Positions 46,157-57,380 of a stretch of 64,000 bases of DNA are shown here, one piece after another. The DNA is from Dallia pectoralis (Eukaryota; Chordata; Actinopteri; Esociformes; Umbridae), in contig CM055741.1 in the NCBI GenBank assembly GCA_029465975.1, forward strand, positions 837,720-901,719, in the 5' to 3' direction. The translations under genes and the position numbers were made by a program. Within the stretch, counting starts at the first letter, position 1; each line of letters begins with the position of its first letter. The notes beneath the pieces are model-generated. The model did not search any database and had not been told where the DNA came from. It was given only the letters and a program-made list of their open reading frames with translations.

Positions 46157-48844
46157 GGCCCAATCCGAATACTCCCACTTACCCCTTCCCCTTAGCCCTA
46201 CCCCTTAATTTACCCCTTCCCCTTGGCCCTCGAAACCGAGTGGTAAGGGCTACGTTCCCCTACGAATTGGGACACCACTCGGTTTTGTCTACGTCATCAT
46301 ACATCGTCGCTAGCTGGCTGCTACGTCACCAGAGGCGACACAAATGTTGATCTCAAACTTCCGAGATGCAAAAAGAGTCTGGAAAAGTGTGTATGTCGAT
46401 TGCGTGGATTTTAGTAGTTATGTTTTTGCGATTGTCTGCAACAAATCGCAGAAATCAAGCGAGAAGAGGTCTACGACGCCTACGAATGCTGGTAGTTTAA
46501 CTTATGGTATGTATCGATTGGTTGCAAACAACATTATCGTATTGTATTTAAAGTTCACGGAACTAACCAACAAGGTAGCAAACATTTTTCCCAACTCAGC
46601 CATTAATGGTGTAAAATTGTTTTATTTTCCAGACTGGTGGTCCAACAAGATACAGTGCCATAAACCCCAACACGTCCCCAGCAAACACGTTACGTAACCA
46701 CGATCAACCGTGACGTCATGGATTGGTCATGTCGTGACATAACCTTCTCAAGAGGTTGTGGCAACGTAATCTGAAGGTAATATAATGACCATGGCATCTG
46801 GTCATTTCCTAACCTTCCTACGACATTGTGGCAACGTAATCTATAGACCAGCTATGTTACTTACATCACCAAATAATTTCATGTATTTGTATAGCCAAAA
46901 ACAAATGTGTTTAGTATTATATAGTTGGTGAAAGATCCACAGCAAACCCTGTTCACACTTACTGCATGTTTGGGCCACATATATACACACTATACACATG
47001 TTTTCTTTTAAATACACAAACATGAATGACAAATTATTTATTGCAGAACAGAAATATGATTTAAATTGGAGCTGATTAATGTGGTTCTGAAATAAATTAG
47101 CAATCTGGCCATAGTCAACATACTCCAATTCAGATCGGTCTACTGTGACCATATCAGGAAGGTGGGCGGTGATGTGGAGCTTCCAGTAAAAGAGTGTGCA
47201 TTTACTCTTGCTAGAATTGAGAAGTTGGAAATGATGGGAAAAATGTTGTCCATCATTAAAGCAGTGTTCAACAAGTGACCGGATAAGAATAGTGTCATTG
47301 TCATAAAGGTAAAGGATAAAGTTGAGTGCTATCTGAATGCTAACTAGTAACCTCCCTAGTCTTGTTTTTACTCTGACCCAAAACTTCCAACACTGATAAC
47401 TGTTTGGCATACACATTGTGAGTGTGGAAAGATGTATGACATTTAAAATGTATACCATTTAAAGCAATGTAAATAATGACAATAAATACACTATGCACAA
47501 ATTGTACGTCTTCTTACCTTTATTAGAGGTTATATATATATTACTTTAACTGAATTGTGGCTTTGAAATTATAGATTATGTTGCCTGATAAACAGGCAGG
47601 CAGTTGGACATAAAGACAGGCAGGCTGAACAGCTTACTCTTTGTGATGTGGTGGAAGAAGCAAAAGAAAAATGCGAGGACTAACAAAGTTGTAATGAAGC
47701 ATTAAGACCTTAGTGTAGAATAGAATGACACTTTATTAATCCCCGAGGGAAAATTTTTCTGCCTCACATTCACCCATTCATTCACACACTGACGACCGCA
47801 TCTATTATGCAAGGTGACAGCAGGCTCGCCAGGAGATCTATAGATCTATACTGCGCATATGGTTCGATGTATGTAGTAGTTATATGTTTGGTGGCGGTGC
47901 ATATGGATGCAGATGTTCTTCTGTGTACTATAGTTTTTAATGTTTTTGTAAAGCACACGTGCTATATAAATAAACCTGCTTGCTTACTACTGAAGGCTGT
48001 TTTCAATAAATATTTTCATCCACACTGCATGGTGTTTTGTATATCTGTTTCAGTGATCACTGTTTTGAATGTCATTGATCGATGTACAGAAACCCTTAAT
48101 CAAATACATGTATTTATTGAACAACATTGTAAAACATATACAATTGTTAAATAACAGTACTATTTAAATTAAACGTGCTCACCAGTGTCCTGTATCATAT
48201 CCAAATTATGTTGTACACCTAATCTTTATACAGTCTATGGTTGTACAGCATGAAACTTCGGTTCATTTTCTGCCCGAAAGCGAATTATTTGCCGGGTTTC
48301 CTCCGGCGTCCCTGTGTGATTCGGGACGGTATGTAAAGCACTTTAATCGCTATTCCAAACGCAACAGGTTATGTTATGCACTGATATGAATTATCTGCTA
48401 AAAGAGTTAACTGTAGACAAACATGCATTGAGTAAAGGTAGTCAGAGAAATACGGGACAAATTAGTAATGTATCTTTGGCGTTGAAAACTGTCAAAAAGT
48501 AGCGATTTAAAAAAAAACTTCAATTATTAAAATGGTTAAAAATATATATATACAGGACTGCGTAGATCACAAAACCATTGTGTCGTAATTTTTAAATTCG
48601 TTATTTAATCCGAAAATATTACATTTATGGGTCTCTTTTGCTGATCTAGCAGCCATTGTTGACGTCTCGCAATGTGTTCTGGGTACCCCTTGGTTTCAAG
48701 TGAGCTCTCGGAAAATCTTGGTTTCAAGGGGTATACAGCCCTTCGTCTTACCCCTTCGTCTTGATCAAAATGAGTATTCGGACAGCACTTGGTGTCGCGC
48801 GAACGCGCAAAACTAAGGGTAAGGGGGAGTATTCGGATTGGGCC
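46157..48844. mobile_element. DNA transposon with inverted ends, PIF/Harbinger-like
   Basis: Left end GGCCCAATCCGAATACTCCC (46157) and the inverted right end GGGAGTATTCGGATTGGGCC (48844) match over at least 20 bp. TAA flanks both ends (46154-46156, 48845-48847), the 3-bp target duplication typical of PIF/Harbinger. Subterminal CTTACCCCTT motifs recur. I find no complete transposase inside; open frames of 117 codons (plus) and 205 codons (minus) are unrecognised. A fragment ACTTTATTAATCCCCGAGGG at 47729-47748 resembles a common fish retroposon tail. Probably non-autonomous. It lies just upstream of the gene K promoter. Confidence 0.7.
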
Positions 48845-48915
48845 TAAGTTACCTCCCTTTCTGAAACAGAAAACTCAGTGTTTCCCTCATGTCAATTCAA
48901 ACATTACCCACTCCG

Positions 48916-48971
48916 GTCAGCAGGTGGCGCTGTGCGTCTATGAGGCTCCAGAATGGTGACCTATAACACAT
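48916..48971 (+). promoter_or_regulatory. cluster promoter motif pair upstream of gene K
   Basis: GTCAGCAGGTGGCGCTG (48916-48932), the best CTCF-like match in the set, and a drifted second box GTGACCTATAACACAT (48956-48971), 40 bp apart, about 200 bp before the gene K start codon. Confidence 0.55.
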
Positions 48972-49730
48972 CCGACTGGACCCGGATCCATGGTATAGAG
49001 ACCATAGACATATAGACAGGTAGCACTCAGACCCGGACAGGGTGTAGAAGCATATGCATTTCTAACACTTATTTGTTCTGTGTATGAAGGAATAGTTTGA
49101 CAACCAGTTGGATGGACCATTAAGAACTAGTGTTATTCTCTAATGAAGCAGACTGGTTAACATCACTAACATGAACACACAAAGATACTCATCTAATAAT
49201 AAGGAAGAGGTCTGCTGGACGGAGAAACAGGGTCTGTGGCTGAACGTTGTAGTGAAACAGGAGAATAAAGATGAGAACGTGACAGTAAAAGAAAAAGTGG
49301 AGGAACAAGAGACTGTTACAGGGACAGAAGATGAAGTTACAATGAAAGACGAGGAAGAGGACCAAGATACTGTTACAGTGAAAGAAGATGAAGCTACACT
49401 GAAAGAAGATGAAGCTACAGTGAAAGACGAGGAAGAGGACCAAGAGAGTGAAGAGGATGTTGTTTCTGAAGTAAAGGTGAAGGAAGGAATAACTGTTAGA
49501 TTGAAAGAGGAGGAGACTGCCTATCTGATTATCACCTGTAAGTCATGTTTCCACAACCGTAGGATTTAACTGGTTTGAATTTAGTTAGATGAAAAATTCC
49601 TGCCCAACGGTCGGGACATTGTTTAACTGGTTATTAACAAGGACGTTTTGTTAAGCTAGAGCCAATAGAAGGCATTTTGGGTCGACACCTGTACACCGTT
49701 TGTCTACGGCAAAAACAACTTTAAGCTTCC

Positions 49731-50053
49731 ACCTGTCGTCACACCTCACCACCTGTCGTCACACCTCACCACCTGTCGTCACACCTCACCACCCGTCGTC
49801 ACACCTCACCACCTGTCGTCACACCTCACCACCCGTCGTCACACCTCACGACCTGTCGTCACACCTCACCACCCGTCGTCACACCTCACCACCCGTCGTC
49901 ACACCTCACCACCCGTCGTCACACCTCACCACCCGTCGTCACACCTCACCACCCGTCGTCACACCTCACCACCTGTCGTCACACCTCACCACCTGTCGTC
50001 ACACCTCACCACCTGTCGTCACACCTCACCACCTGTCGTCACACCTCACCACC
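49731..50053. repeat. 20-bp intronic minisatellite of gene K, about 16 copies
   Basis: Unit ACCTGTCGTCACACCTCACC with ACCCG variants clustered in the middle of the array. Confidence 0.95.
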
Positions 50054-50330
50054 CAGTTAAAACCAACAACCGCCTGGATCTTTAATTAATATCACAAACC
50101 ATCTCGCTGAAATTTGAGTTATTTGATGTTCGTTTATTTGCATGTATATAAGACCCCAGCAAAACAGACAAAATAATTCTGGTTATTAAAGGATCTAGTC
50201 CAGATTTTCAAATGTTCAGTTTGTGTTCAGGTCTCTGTGTACTATTTGGATATTAACAGTTTTTCTCTTTTGGCAGAAAAGTCACCAGACATTGATTCAG
50301 CTGATCGTTGGAAGAGTCCTTCGGGAGAAG

Positions 50331-50862
50331 TACATTTACATTTTGCGCATTTAGCAGACGCTCTTATCCAGAGCGACTTACAATAAGTGCAGGCATTTCA
50401 CATATAGCTAAAACACACATCAAAAAGGCAATAAGTACATTGTTCCTGGGTGGGTGCAGGGGGAAGTGCTAGAGATAGAAGAATGATTCGGTAGTGAAGT
50501 TTCAAACAGTCGAGAGTTGTGGAGCTCTATTCATGGAGCTACTGGAGGTACAGTTTGAAGAGGAATGTTTTTAGACGTTTTTTGAAGATTGGTAGAGAGT
50601 CCGATGATCTGATCTCCAGAGTGGAGTTGTTCCACCATTGCGGGGCAAGCACGGAGAACAATTTAGACTGAGCAGATCGAGAGTTGCCCTCCCGTAGGGA
50701 TGGCACTACCAAGAGGCCTGAGGTGGCAGAACGAAGTGCTCACGTGGGTGTGTACGGCTTGATTAGTGACTGGATGTAGGAGGGGGCGGTTCCTCTTGCT
50801 GCCCCATAGGCTAGCACCATGGTTTTGTAGTGGATGCGTGAAGTAGAGCCAGGGATGTCAAA
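50331..50862. mobile_element. dispersed repeat inserted in gene K exon 2
   Basis: Begins TACATTTACATTTTGCGCAT then TTAGCAGACGCTCTTATCCA and GAGCGACTTACA, a signature found in many fish repeats. The right end is near 50862, just before AATCCAGCGAGACCATATGA, where finger coding resumes. I cannot name the family or see a clear target duplication. An ATG near its right end (50855) is in frame with the first two fingers. Confidence 0.65.
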
Positions 50863-51726
50863 TCCAGCGAGACCATATGACTGCCCCCACTGTGGAAAGA
50901 GTTTTACTAAGTTACGTAGCCGTAAAGAGCATGAGAGGACACACACTGGAGAGAAGCCTTACCACTGCTCCCATTGTGAAAAAAGTTTTCCCGGCCACAG
51001 AACTTAAAAAAACATGAAAGAACACACACAGGAGAAAAGCCCTTTGAGTGTTCCCAGTGTGAGAAAAGTTTTGCACAGTTTAGCACCCTGAATAGGCATC
51101 AAGCTTTACACACAGAATGGAGGAAGCCTTACCCCTGCACTCAGTGTGGAAAGAGTTTCACTGAGATATGGAGCCTGAAGATACACATGAGACAACACAC
51201 AGGAGAGAAGCCCTACCACTGCTCTGTGTGTGGAAAGACTTTTTCAAAGTTAGGAAATCTGAAGTCACATGAGAAAATGCACAGAGGAGAGAAGTCTTAT
51301 CACTGCTCTCTTTGCCAAAAAAGTTTTTCTCAATCAAGCGGGCTGAAAGAGAATGAGAGAACACATACAGGAGAAAAACCTTTCCAGTGCTCCCAGTGCG
51401 GGAAGAGATTTACCCGGTTAAAGGGCCTGAAGGAGCATGAGAAAACACACACAGGTGAAAAGCCATTTAAATGTTTGCAGTGTGGAAAAAGCTTTTCTCA
51501 GCCATGGCATTTGAAAGAACATGAGAGGATACACACAGGAGAAAAACCATTTCAATGCCTCCAGTGTGGAAAGAGATTTTCACAATCAGGGGAGCTTAAT
51601 AGACATACGAGAATACACACTGGAGAGAAACCGTTCCAATGTTCCCAGTGTGGAAAGAGTTTTACTCAATCAGGGGACCGGAATAAGCATCAGAGGAAAC
51701 ACACAGGACAGTGTTTTAGCAGGTGA

Positions 51727-52145
51727 AGGAAATCAGCATTGAAAAACAAAAGCACTTTAGAGAGGCCTTATTCATTAGGTAAAGACATTTTATCATCATG
51801 GCTTTAAGATCACAATAAGTTGCAGTAGTTCATAACATAACTATTTCTAACACGTTGACTTGATCGATCACAATATCCATTGAGCAATATGCTCTCTCTT
51901 GGGCCAGTGAGTATGATTAAAATGAAAACTGAATTGGTTTTTAATTAACAAAAATAACTATGAAGCGAAAAATGATTAAATGCCCTGCTGTTGTTATCCT
52001 AAATTAATAATGCCTTCTTGTTTACATCTTTACCCACTCACTTTGAAAACGTGTCAGAAGTTTCTGGATTATTAAACTTTTGTAGTTTTTTTTTTACATT
52101 GTTGATGATGATGTCATTGTTAGTAGCTAATGTTAACCTTCCAAA
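51727..52145. other. intergenic, no gene seen
   Basis: AT-rich sequence after gene K. No feature recognised. Confidence 0.45.
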
Positions 52146-52262
52146 CATTAGCTCTGTTAACTACTCCACCACCTACAATTTCTCCACTGGCTGAAGAAGA
52201 GGAGGTCTGCTGGACAGAGGAGGATGTGGCTGAACATCATGAAGGAAAAAGAGATATCAAAT
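52146..52262 (+). pseudogene. fossil acidic-module first exon
   Basis: ATTAGCTCTGTTAACTACTC aligns with the exon 1 start of the family with ATG changed to ATT. GAGGTCTGCTGGACAGAGGA matches the CWTE codons and ATGTGGCTGAACATCATGAA the MWLNI codons, then GAAGGAAAAAGAG. Frames are shifted between these blocks, and no donor or finger exon follows. Confidence 0.7.
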
Positions 52263-52583
52263 TATGGGTAAAAGAAGGGAATTAATAGGGATAAAAATTC
52301 ATAAAGTGACTGTCACTGTGGAAAAGGATAAACAGTTAAGTCATTAGTTGATTGAATGCAAGTATGGAATTGTAGATATGAATTCTAAATTATTATTATT
52401 GCATTCATATATGGTGATATTTTTTATTCTTCCCTTTAGAACTCTTACCAATAGTTATATTGTGTACTTTGTGTAGTCAAAATGTATTTAAGTAAGTCTT
52501 TAATGAGGCGTTTCTAAAAAAAATAATTTAAAATAAATGTAACTGTGTAGAGTTTGCAATACTTTTTAATTCAAAAAGATGTA

Positions 52584-52908
52584 ATGCTCATATCTGTATG
52601 TCATTATTGTGTATATGTCATGTTCATATCTGTATGTCATTATTGTGTGTATGTCATGCTCATATCTGTATGTCATTATTGTGTATATGTCATGTTCATA
52701 TCTGTATGTCATTATTGTGTATATGTCATGTTCATATCTGTATGTCATTATTGTGTATATGTCATGTTCATATCTGTATGTCATTATTGTGTATATGTCA
52801 TGCTCATATCCGTATGTCATTATTATGTATATGTCATGCTCATATCTGTATGTCATTATTGTATATGTAATGCTCATATCTGTATGTCATTATTATATAT
52901 ATGTCATT
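52584..52908. repeat. 36-bp minisatellite, about 9 copies
   Basis: Unit ATGTTCATATCTGTATGTCA then TTATTGTGTATATGTC. It lies between the fossil exon and the gene L promoter. Confidence 0.93.
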
Positions 52909-53082
52909 GCAGACCTTTTATGTGTTCTCTTCACAGGCAGCAACATTATATCAAGCACATTTCTGTACATTTCATGTAAAAATAATATAAACACCACTTA
53001 ATAAAACTCAAATCTGAATGTAATTATTTTTGTAATAATAATATTCCCTCCGAATTTACATTTCAACTGCCAACCGTCTCAA

Positions 53083-53143
53083 GTCAGTACGGGGCGTGTT
53101 TTTGCGATATGTTGTCAGTGACGTATAATTTAGTGGCCGGAAC
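53083..53143 (+). promoter_or_regulatory. cluster promoter motif pair upstream of gene L
   Basis: GTCAGTACGGGGCGTG (53083-53098, weak CTCF-like) and GTGACGTATAATTTAG then TGGCCGGAAC (53118-53143), 35 bp apart. The start codon is 1.1 kb downstream because two tandem arrays lie between. Confidence 0.58.
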
Positions 53144-53186
53144 ACTTTAATAACAACATTCGAGTTTGGCTTGCTAGCGTGTTTTA

Positions 53187-53576
53187 GACTATATACGCGA
53201 CTGTGTTTCTAACACATTAATACATTTTAACTAGTTATTTTAAATGTGATATTTGAATGTTTCAGACTATATAAGCGACTGTGTTTCTAACACATTAATA
53301 CATTTTAACTAGTTATTTTAAATGTGATATTTGAATGTTTCAGACTATATAAGCGACTGTGTTTCTAACACAATAATAAATTTTAACTAGTTATTTTTAA
53401 TGTAATATTTAAATTTTTCAGACTATATAAGCGACTGTGTTTCTAACACAATAATACATTTTAACTAGTTATTTTTAATGTAATATTTAAATGTTTCAGA
53501 CTATATAAGCGACTGTGTTTCTAACACATTAATACATTTTAACTAGTTATTTTTTATGTGATATTTGCGTTGCTAT
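53187..53576. repeat. 78-bp tandem repeat, 5 copies, in the gene L leader
   Basis: Copies start at 53187, 53265, 53343, 53421 and 53499. Each contains GACTATATAAGCGACTGTGT (ATATACGC in the first) then TTCTAACACA. The array lies just downstream of the promoter box. Confidence 0.9.
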
Positions 53577-53619
53577 ATTTAGCAGGCTTAATAGATTACT
53601 ATCAGTATCACCGATACAG

Positions 53620-54187
53620 CCTTAGTGCACTAGACAGAAGAACATGAGAACATATGGTCTTAGTGCACTAGACAGAAGAACATGAGAACATATGGCCTTA
53701 GTGCACTAGACAGAAGAACATGAGAACATATGGTCTTAGTGCACTAGACAGAAGAACATGAGAACATATGGCCTTAGTGCACTAGACAGAAGAACATGAG
53801 AACATATGGTCTAAGTGCACTAGACAGAAGAACATGAGAACATATGGTCTTAGTGCACTAGACAGAAGAACATGAGAACATATGGTCTTAGTGCACTAGA
53901 CAGAAGAACATGAGAACATATGGCCTTACTGCACTAGACAGAAGAACATGAGAACATATGGTCTTAGTGCACTAGACAGAAGAACATAAGAACATATGGC
54001 CTTAGTGCACTAGGCAGAAGAACGTGAGAACATATGGTCTTAGTGCACTAGACAGAAGAACGTGAGAACATATGGCCTTAGTGCACTAGACAGAAGAACA
54101 TGAGAACATATGGTCTTAGTGCACTAGACAGAAGAACATGAGAACATATGGTCATAGTGCACTAGACAGAAGAACATGAGAACATAT
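53620..54187. repeat. 38-bp minisatellite, about 15 copies
   Basis: Unit GTGCACTAGACAGAAGAACA then TGAGAACATATGGTCTTA, with TGGTC/TGGCC alternating. It ends about 45 bp before the gene L start codon. Confidence 0.95.
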
Positions 54188-54233
54188 GCGTACCACTAGA
54201 TTTCGATAACTTATTTTCATAGGTTGTCTCACC

Positions 54234-55934
54234 ATGAACTTTATAGAAAGCGTGGGGCCTTCTGGAGAGGAGGTCTGCTGGACGGAGAAACACGGACTGT
54301 GGCTGAACATAGTGGTGAAAGAGGAGAAGGAAGAGGAGGAGGTCACAGCAGTGACCACAGTAGACGGGGATGCTATTACACGGATTGAGGAGAAAGAACA
54401 GGTCCAACGGAAAGAGGAGGATATTATCGTAAAGTTAGAGGAAGATGATGATGGCGTTTTTGGAGTGAAGGAAGGGGAGATCACCGTCACATTGGAAGAG
54501 GACTCAGGTGAGCACATTTCCATTTTTAGATGTTCATGTCTGTCTTTAACAGACTTCTCATTTTCAAAAACAATCTGTCGGAAAGGCAATGTTTATGTCA
54601 AATTATTTGCCTTTTGGAATCTGCTGTAGGTGTCTGTCAACCAGAGGATCAAAGAGCTTTCAATTAAAGATTTAAATTAAAGTCTGATTCGTAGCCATGA
54701 CAACCATGTCAAACATTGCTTAAAATGAATTCTCAGCAATCACATATGTACTGGTAGGCCAAGAAAGACCTACAGCTGATGTACTGGTAGGCCAAGAAAG
54801 ACCTACAGCTGATGTACTGGTAGGCCAAGAAAGACCTACAGCTGATGTACTGGTAGGCCAAGAAAGACCTACAGCTGATGTACTGGTAGGCCAAGAAAGA
54901 CCTACAGCTGATGTACTGGTAAGCCAAGAAAGACCTACAGCTGATGTACTGGTAGGCCAAGAAAGACCTACAGCTGATGGCCAGCAACTGCTTGCCATAA
55001 TGAAAAGAGTCAATGGGTCAAAGTGATTTCAAGTAAAAAACATAAAACCCTGAATATGGAAACGTATCAGTTTTAGCACTTTTAGTGCCCTGAAATAGGA
55101 GTATGTATATACACGTTTAGTACTTATATTATTAAAACCAATATGTACTGAAATAACTAGGGCTGCACCGATTGTGAATATAATGCTGATGGGACGATTT
55201 CAGTCAAAAAGGCAAATATCGTCCGAAACCTATGTGCTACAAATAACCTCAAATAAATGCTCATTATCTAATCTATACTTTAATATAGTAATTATTACAT
55301 TTCAATCTTAGCTTTTGTAGTTTCATGTCTCTGCTTAGTATTCAATTTAATTCTCTGTTTGTGTTCTGCAGGAGGGAGACCAGACTCTCACTCAGACAAA
55401 GGGAAGATGCCTTCAGAGGAACCACACCCAGAAACCCCAAACGCCTTCAGACCACACCCCTGTTCTGAGTGTGGAAAGAGTTTTACTAAGTTTCGGAATT
55501 TAAAAGAGCATGAGAGGACACACACTGGAGAAAAGCCCTTCCAATGTTCCGAGTGTGGAAAGAATTTTACTCAGCTGGGGAACCTGAAGTCACATTGGAG
55601 AATACACACAGGGGAGAAGCCGTTTCACTGCTCCTACTGTGGGAAGAGTTTTACTCAGTTGGGAACCCTAAAAGATCATGAGATGACACACACAGGAGAA
55701 AAGCCTTTCCATTGCTCGCAGTGTGGGAAGAGTTTTCGCCGGTCGAGAAACCTAAAACAGCATGAGAAAACACACACAGGACAGAAGCCTTACCACTGCA
55801 CCCAGTGTGGAATGAAATTTCTCCACTCATGGCACTTGAAAAAACATGAGAGGACACGACACAGTCAGGACAGAAGCCTACCCACTGCCCCCAGTGTGGA
55901 CTGCCCCCGTTTGTCCTTTTCTGACTGTATTTGA
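54234..55934 (+). CDS. C2H2 zinc-finger protein, gene L (2 exons, 5 fingers)
   Basis: Exons 54234-54507 and 55372-55934, 278 residues. Exon 1: MNFIESVGPSGEEVCWTEKH then GLWLNIVVKEEKEEEEV, KEEDIIVKLEEDDDG and EGEITVTLEED; donor TCAG|GTGAGC, phase 1. Acceptor TTGTGTTCTGCAG gives G|GA. A linker (GRPDSHSDKGKMPSEEPHPE) is followed by fingers FTKFRNLKEH, FTQLGNLKSH, FTQLGTLKDH, FRRSRNLKQH and FLHSWHLKKH, the last with an extra residue before its final His (HERTRH). Beyond it the frame is shifted: HSQDRSLPTAPSVDC is the +1 reading of a sixth finger start, so the array was truncated by an indel. Fingers are of the same subgroup as gene K. Confidence 0.82.
54745..54979. repeat. 33-bp intronic minisatellite of gene L, about 7 copies
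   Basis: Unit GATGTACTGGTAGGCCAAGA then AAGACCTACAGCT; nearly identical copies. Confidence 0.95.
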
Positions 55935-55942
55935 CCAGGGGT

Positions 55943-56887
55943 CCGTTCTCCGTACGTCGCTAGCTCAGCCGGATTTGATTGTTGTCGATTTGGCATAATC
56001 CGGGTTAGTTCGGTTCTCCGAAGCTCATCCTGTACTTGTAGTCATAGCAAAAGGTGTGTAAGCTTGAACCTGCTCCGGAGCAGGCTTATTTCATGTAAAC
56101 ACGATTAGATAGCGGGTTTATAGGCGGATGTGACGTGGGAAGTCATTCACAGCCATGTGCTGTTAGTTTATACGAGAAGAACAAGTCGCTGAGCTTTTTC
56201 GAAATAATCCCATATTGCGAGATAGACAAGACACTTTAATAATTAATGAATAAATCATAATAATAATCCTGTATTGCGAGATAGACACGTTAATGCAGAG
56301 CGATAATATATCGGTTTACCTGTGAGGGGGTCAAATACATAATTATTCTGTTGGATCCACACATTAGATGTTTGAGTCGGGCTTTAATAACGGCACAAAC
56401 CGTTTGCATATTATAATATTATTTACGAGTGGCTCGTTTCTTTACACTATTGGAGATGCGGAAATCGTGGGGAAAAGTGTTTTTACATTCATACAGTTTT
56501 GACTTTCACAAGTCAATTTATCATATCTCAATTTTTAACAGTTGAAACTACTGTACCAGTCATCTGGATTATAGGTATACTTAATTTAATGCAGCAACAA
56601 ATACAGTTCGGTGAATTAATTTACTTATCTGTATTTTGGTATAGCATTTTGTATTTGTTATATTGTTCTATGCATATGTTTTATGTACGCACCTTCCTGC
56701 CATAGTAAATTCCTTGTCTGTAGATGTTGTGATGGTGTCATTGGAGAGAAAACCCTCAGAACAAACTGACAATTTATTTGAAAAATATAATATGTAAGGA
56801 AATCGGCCCGAAAATACATTTTCTTAAACAGCTTGACCTTTACCCTCAGCTGATTGCGAAGTTTGTCTTTCACTTAGTTCTTCTATG
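55943..56887. other. transposon-derived sequence downstream of gene L
   Basis: Starts GGGGTCCGTTCTCCGTACGT and CGCTAGCTCAGCCGGATT, reminiscent of fish DNA-transposon ends, and includes at about 56690 a LINE tail (CACCTTCCTGCCATAGTAAA). No gene is seen. Boundaries and family are uncertain. Confidence 0.4.
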
Positions 56888-56903
56888 GTGACGTAAAATG
56901 TAG
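56888..56903 (+). promoter_or_regulatory. orphan cluster promoter box
   Basis: GTGACGTAAAATGTAG followed by TGGATCTAAC, a drifted version of the box. No acidic exon follows; LINE-like sequence (about 57060-57240) and then the rbbp6 3' UTR do. It is probably a relic at the edge of the cluster. Confidence 0.4.
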
Positions 56904-57380
56904 TGGATCTAACGACAGAAGAATTATACGATTACTGTCCTCTTTGGGACATCTGTGTGTGTGCATTATCCCAGATGTTAAACCACCCTCATGTGTCTTT
57001 ACTGATAATGTATCCAGACAGACTGCAAACACATCCATTGGACCTTTGGATGTAAGCTGCCATCTCTTAAGGACCTGTTTAAAGCCAGGTGACTTAGGCG
57101 AGCAGCAAAGATTGAGGCGGAACCCTCCCATCCGGCAAACGGCTACGTTCCATCAAGACCAAAACATCTCTCCTAAGGAACACACCCCTTGCCCTTGTCT
57201 CCCCCCTAACCACTATCAGCACTATCAGAAACATTATTAAACATTCCAGTCCAATAACCTAAATACAATGGATGAGTAACAAAGAATTCTCGTTAGTTAA
57301 ACATTTTATATGAATGATTTTTATTAACCAAACTACTAAAGACAAATAGCGCCAGTCAAGAGATTGAGGGAAAAAAATGT

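Larger units (their letters stand above)
49171..51726 (+). pseudogene. zinc-finger gene K, broken by junction stop, insertion and frameshift
   Basis: Exon 1 (49171-49537) is a good acidic module, EEVCWTEKQGLWLNVVVKQE, with expanded acidic repeats (VKEDEATLKEDEATVKDEEE), donor ACCT|GTAAGT, phase 1. Exon 2 starts at 50277 after TTTTGGCAG, but T|AA at the junction makes a stop. A mobile element occupies about 50331-50862 between the linker and finger 1. In finger 2 (CSHCEKSF) one T is missing at about 50989, shifting the frame. From 51001 to the stop at 51726 eight further fingers are open; GLKENERTH has Asn for a His. Ten fingers in total. The three lesions make a full-length protein unlikely; a short protein from an internal ATG (51187) cannot be excluded. 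Confidence 0.8.

Noticed and set aside
46841..47458. 205-codon minus-strand frame as a host gene
   Set aside because: Lies wholly inside the inverted-repeat transposon, no domain recognised, unusual composition; at most a transposon gene.
56944..57240. 98-codon frame ending RQTATFHQDQNIS
   Set aside because: Resembles the degenerate C-terminus of a LINE ORF2 and has no supporting gene structure.
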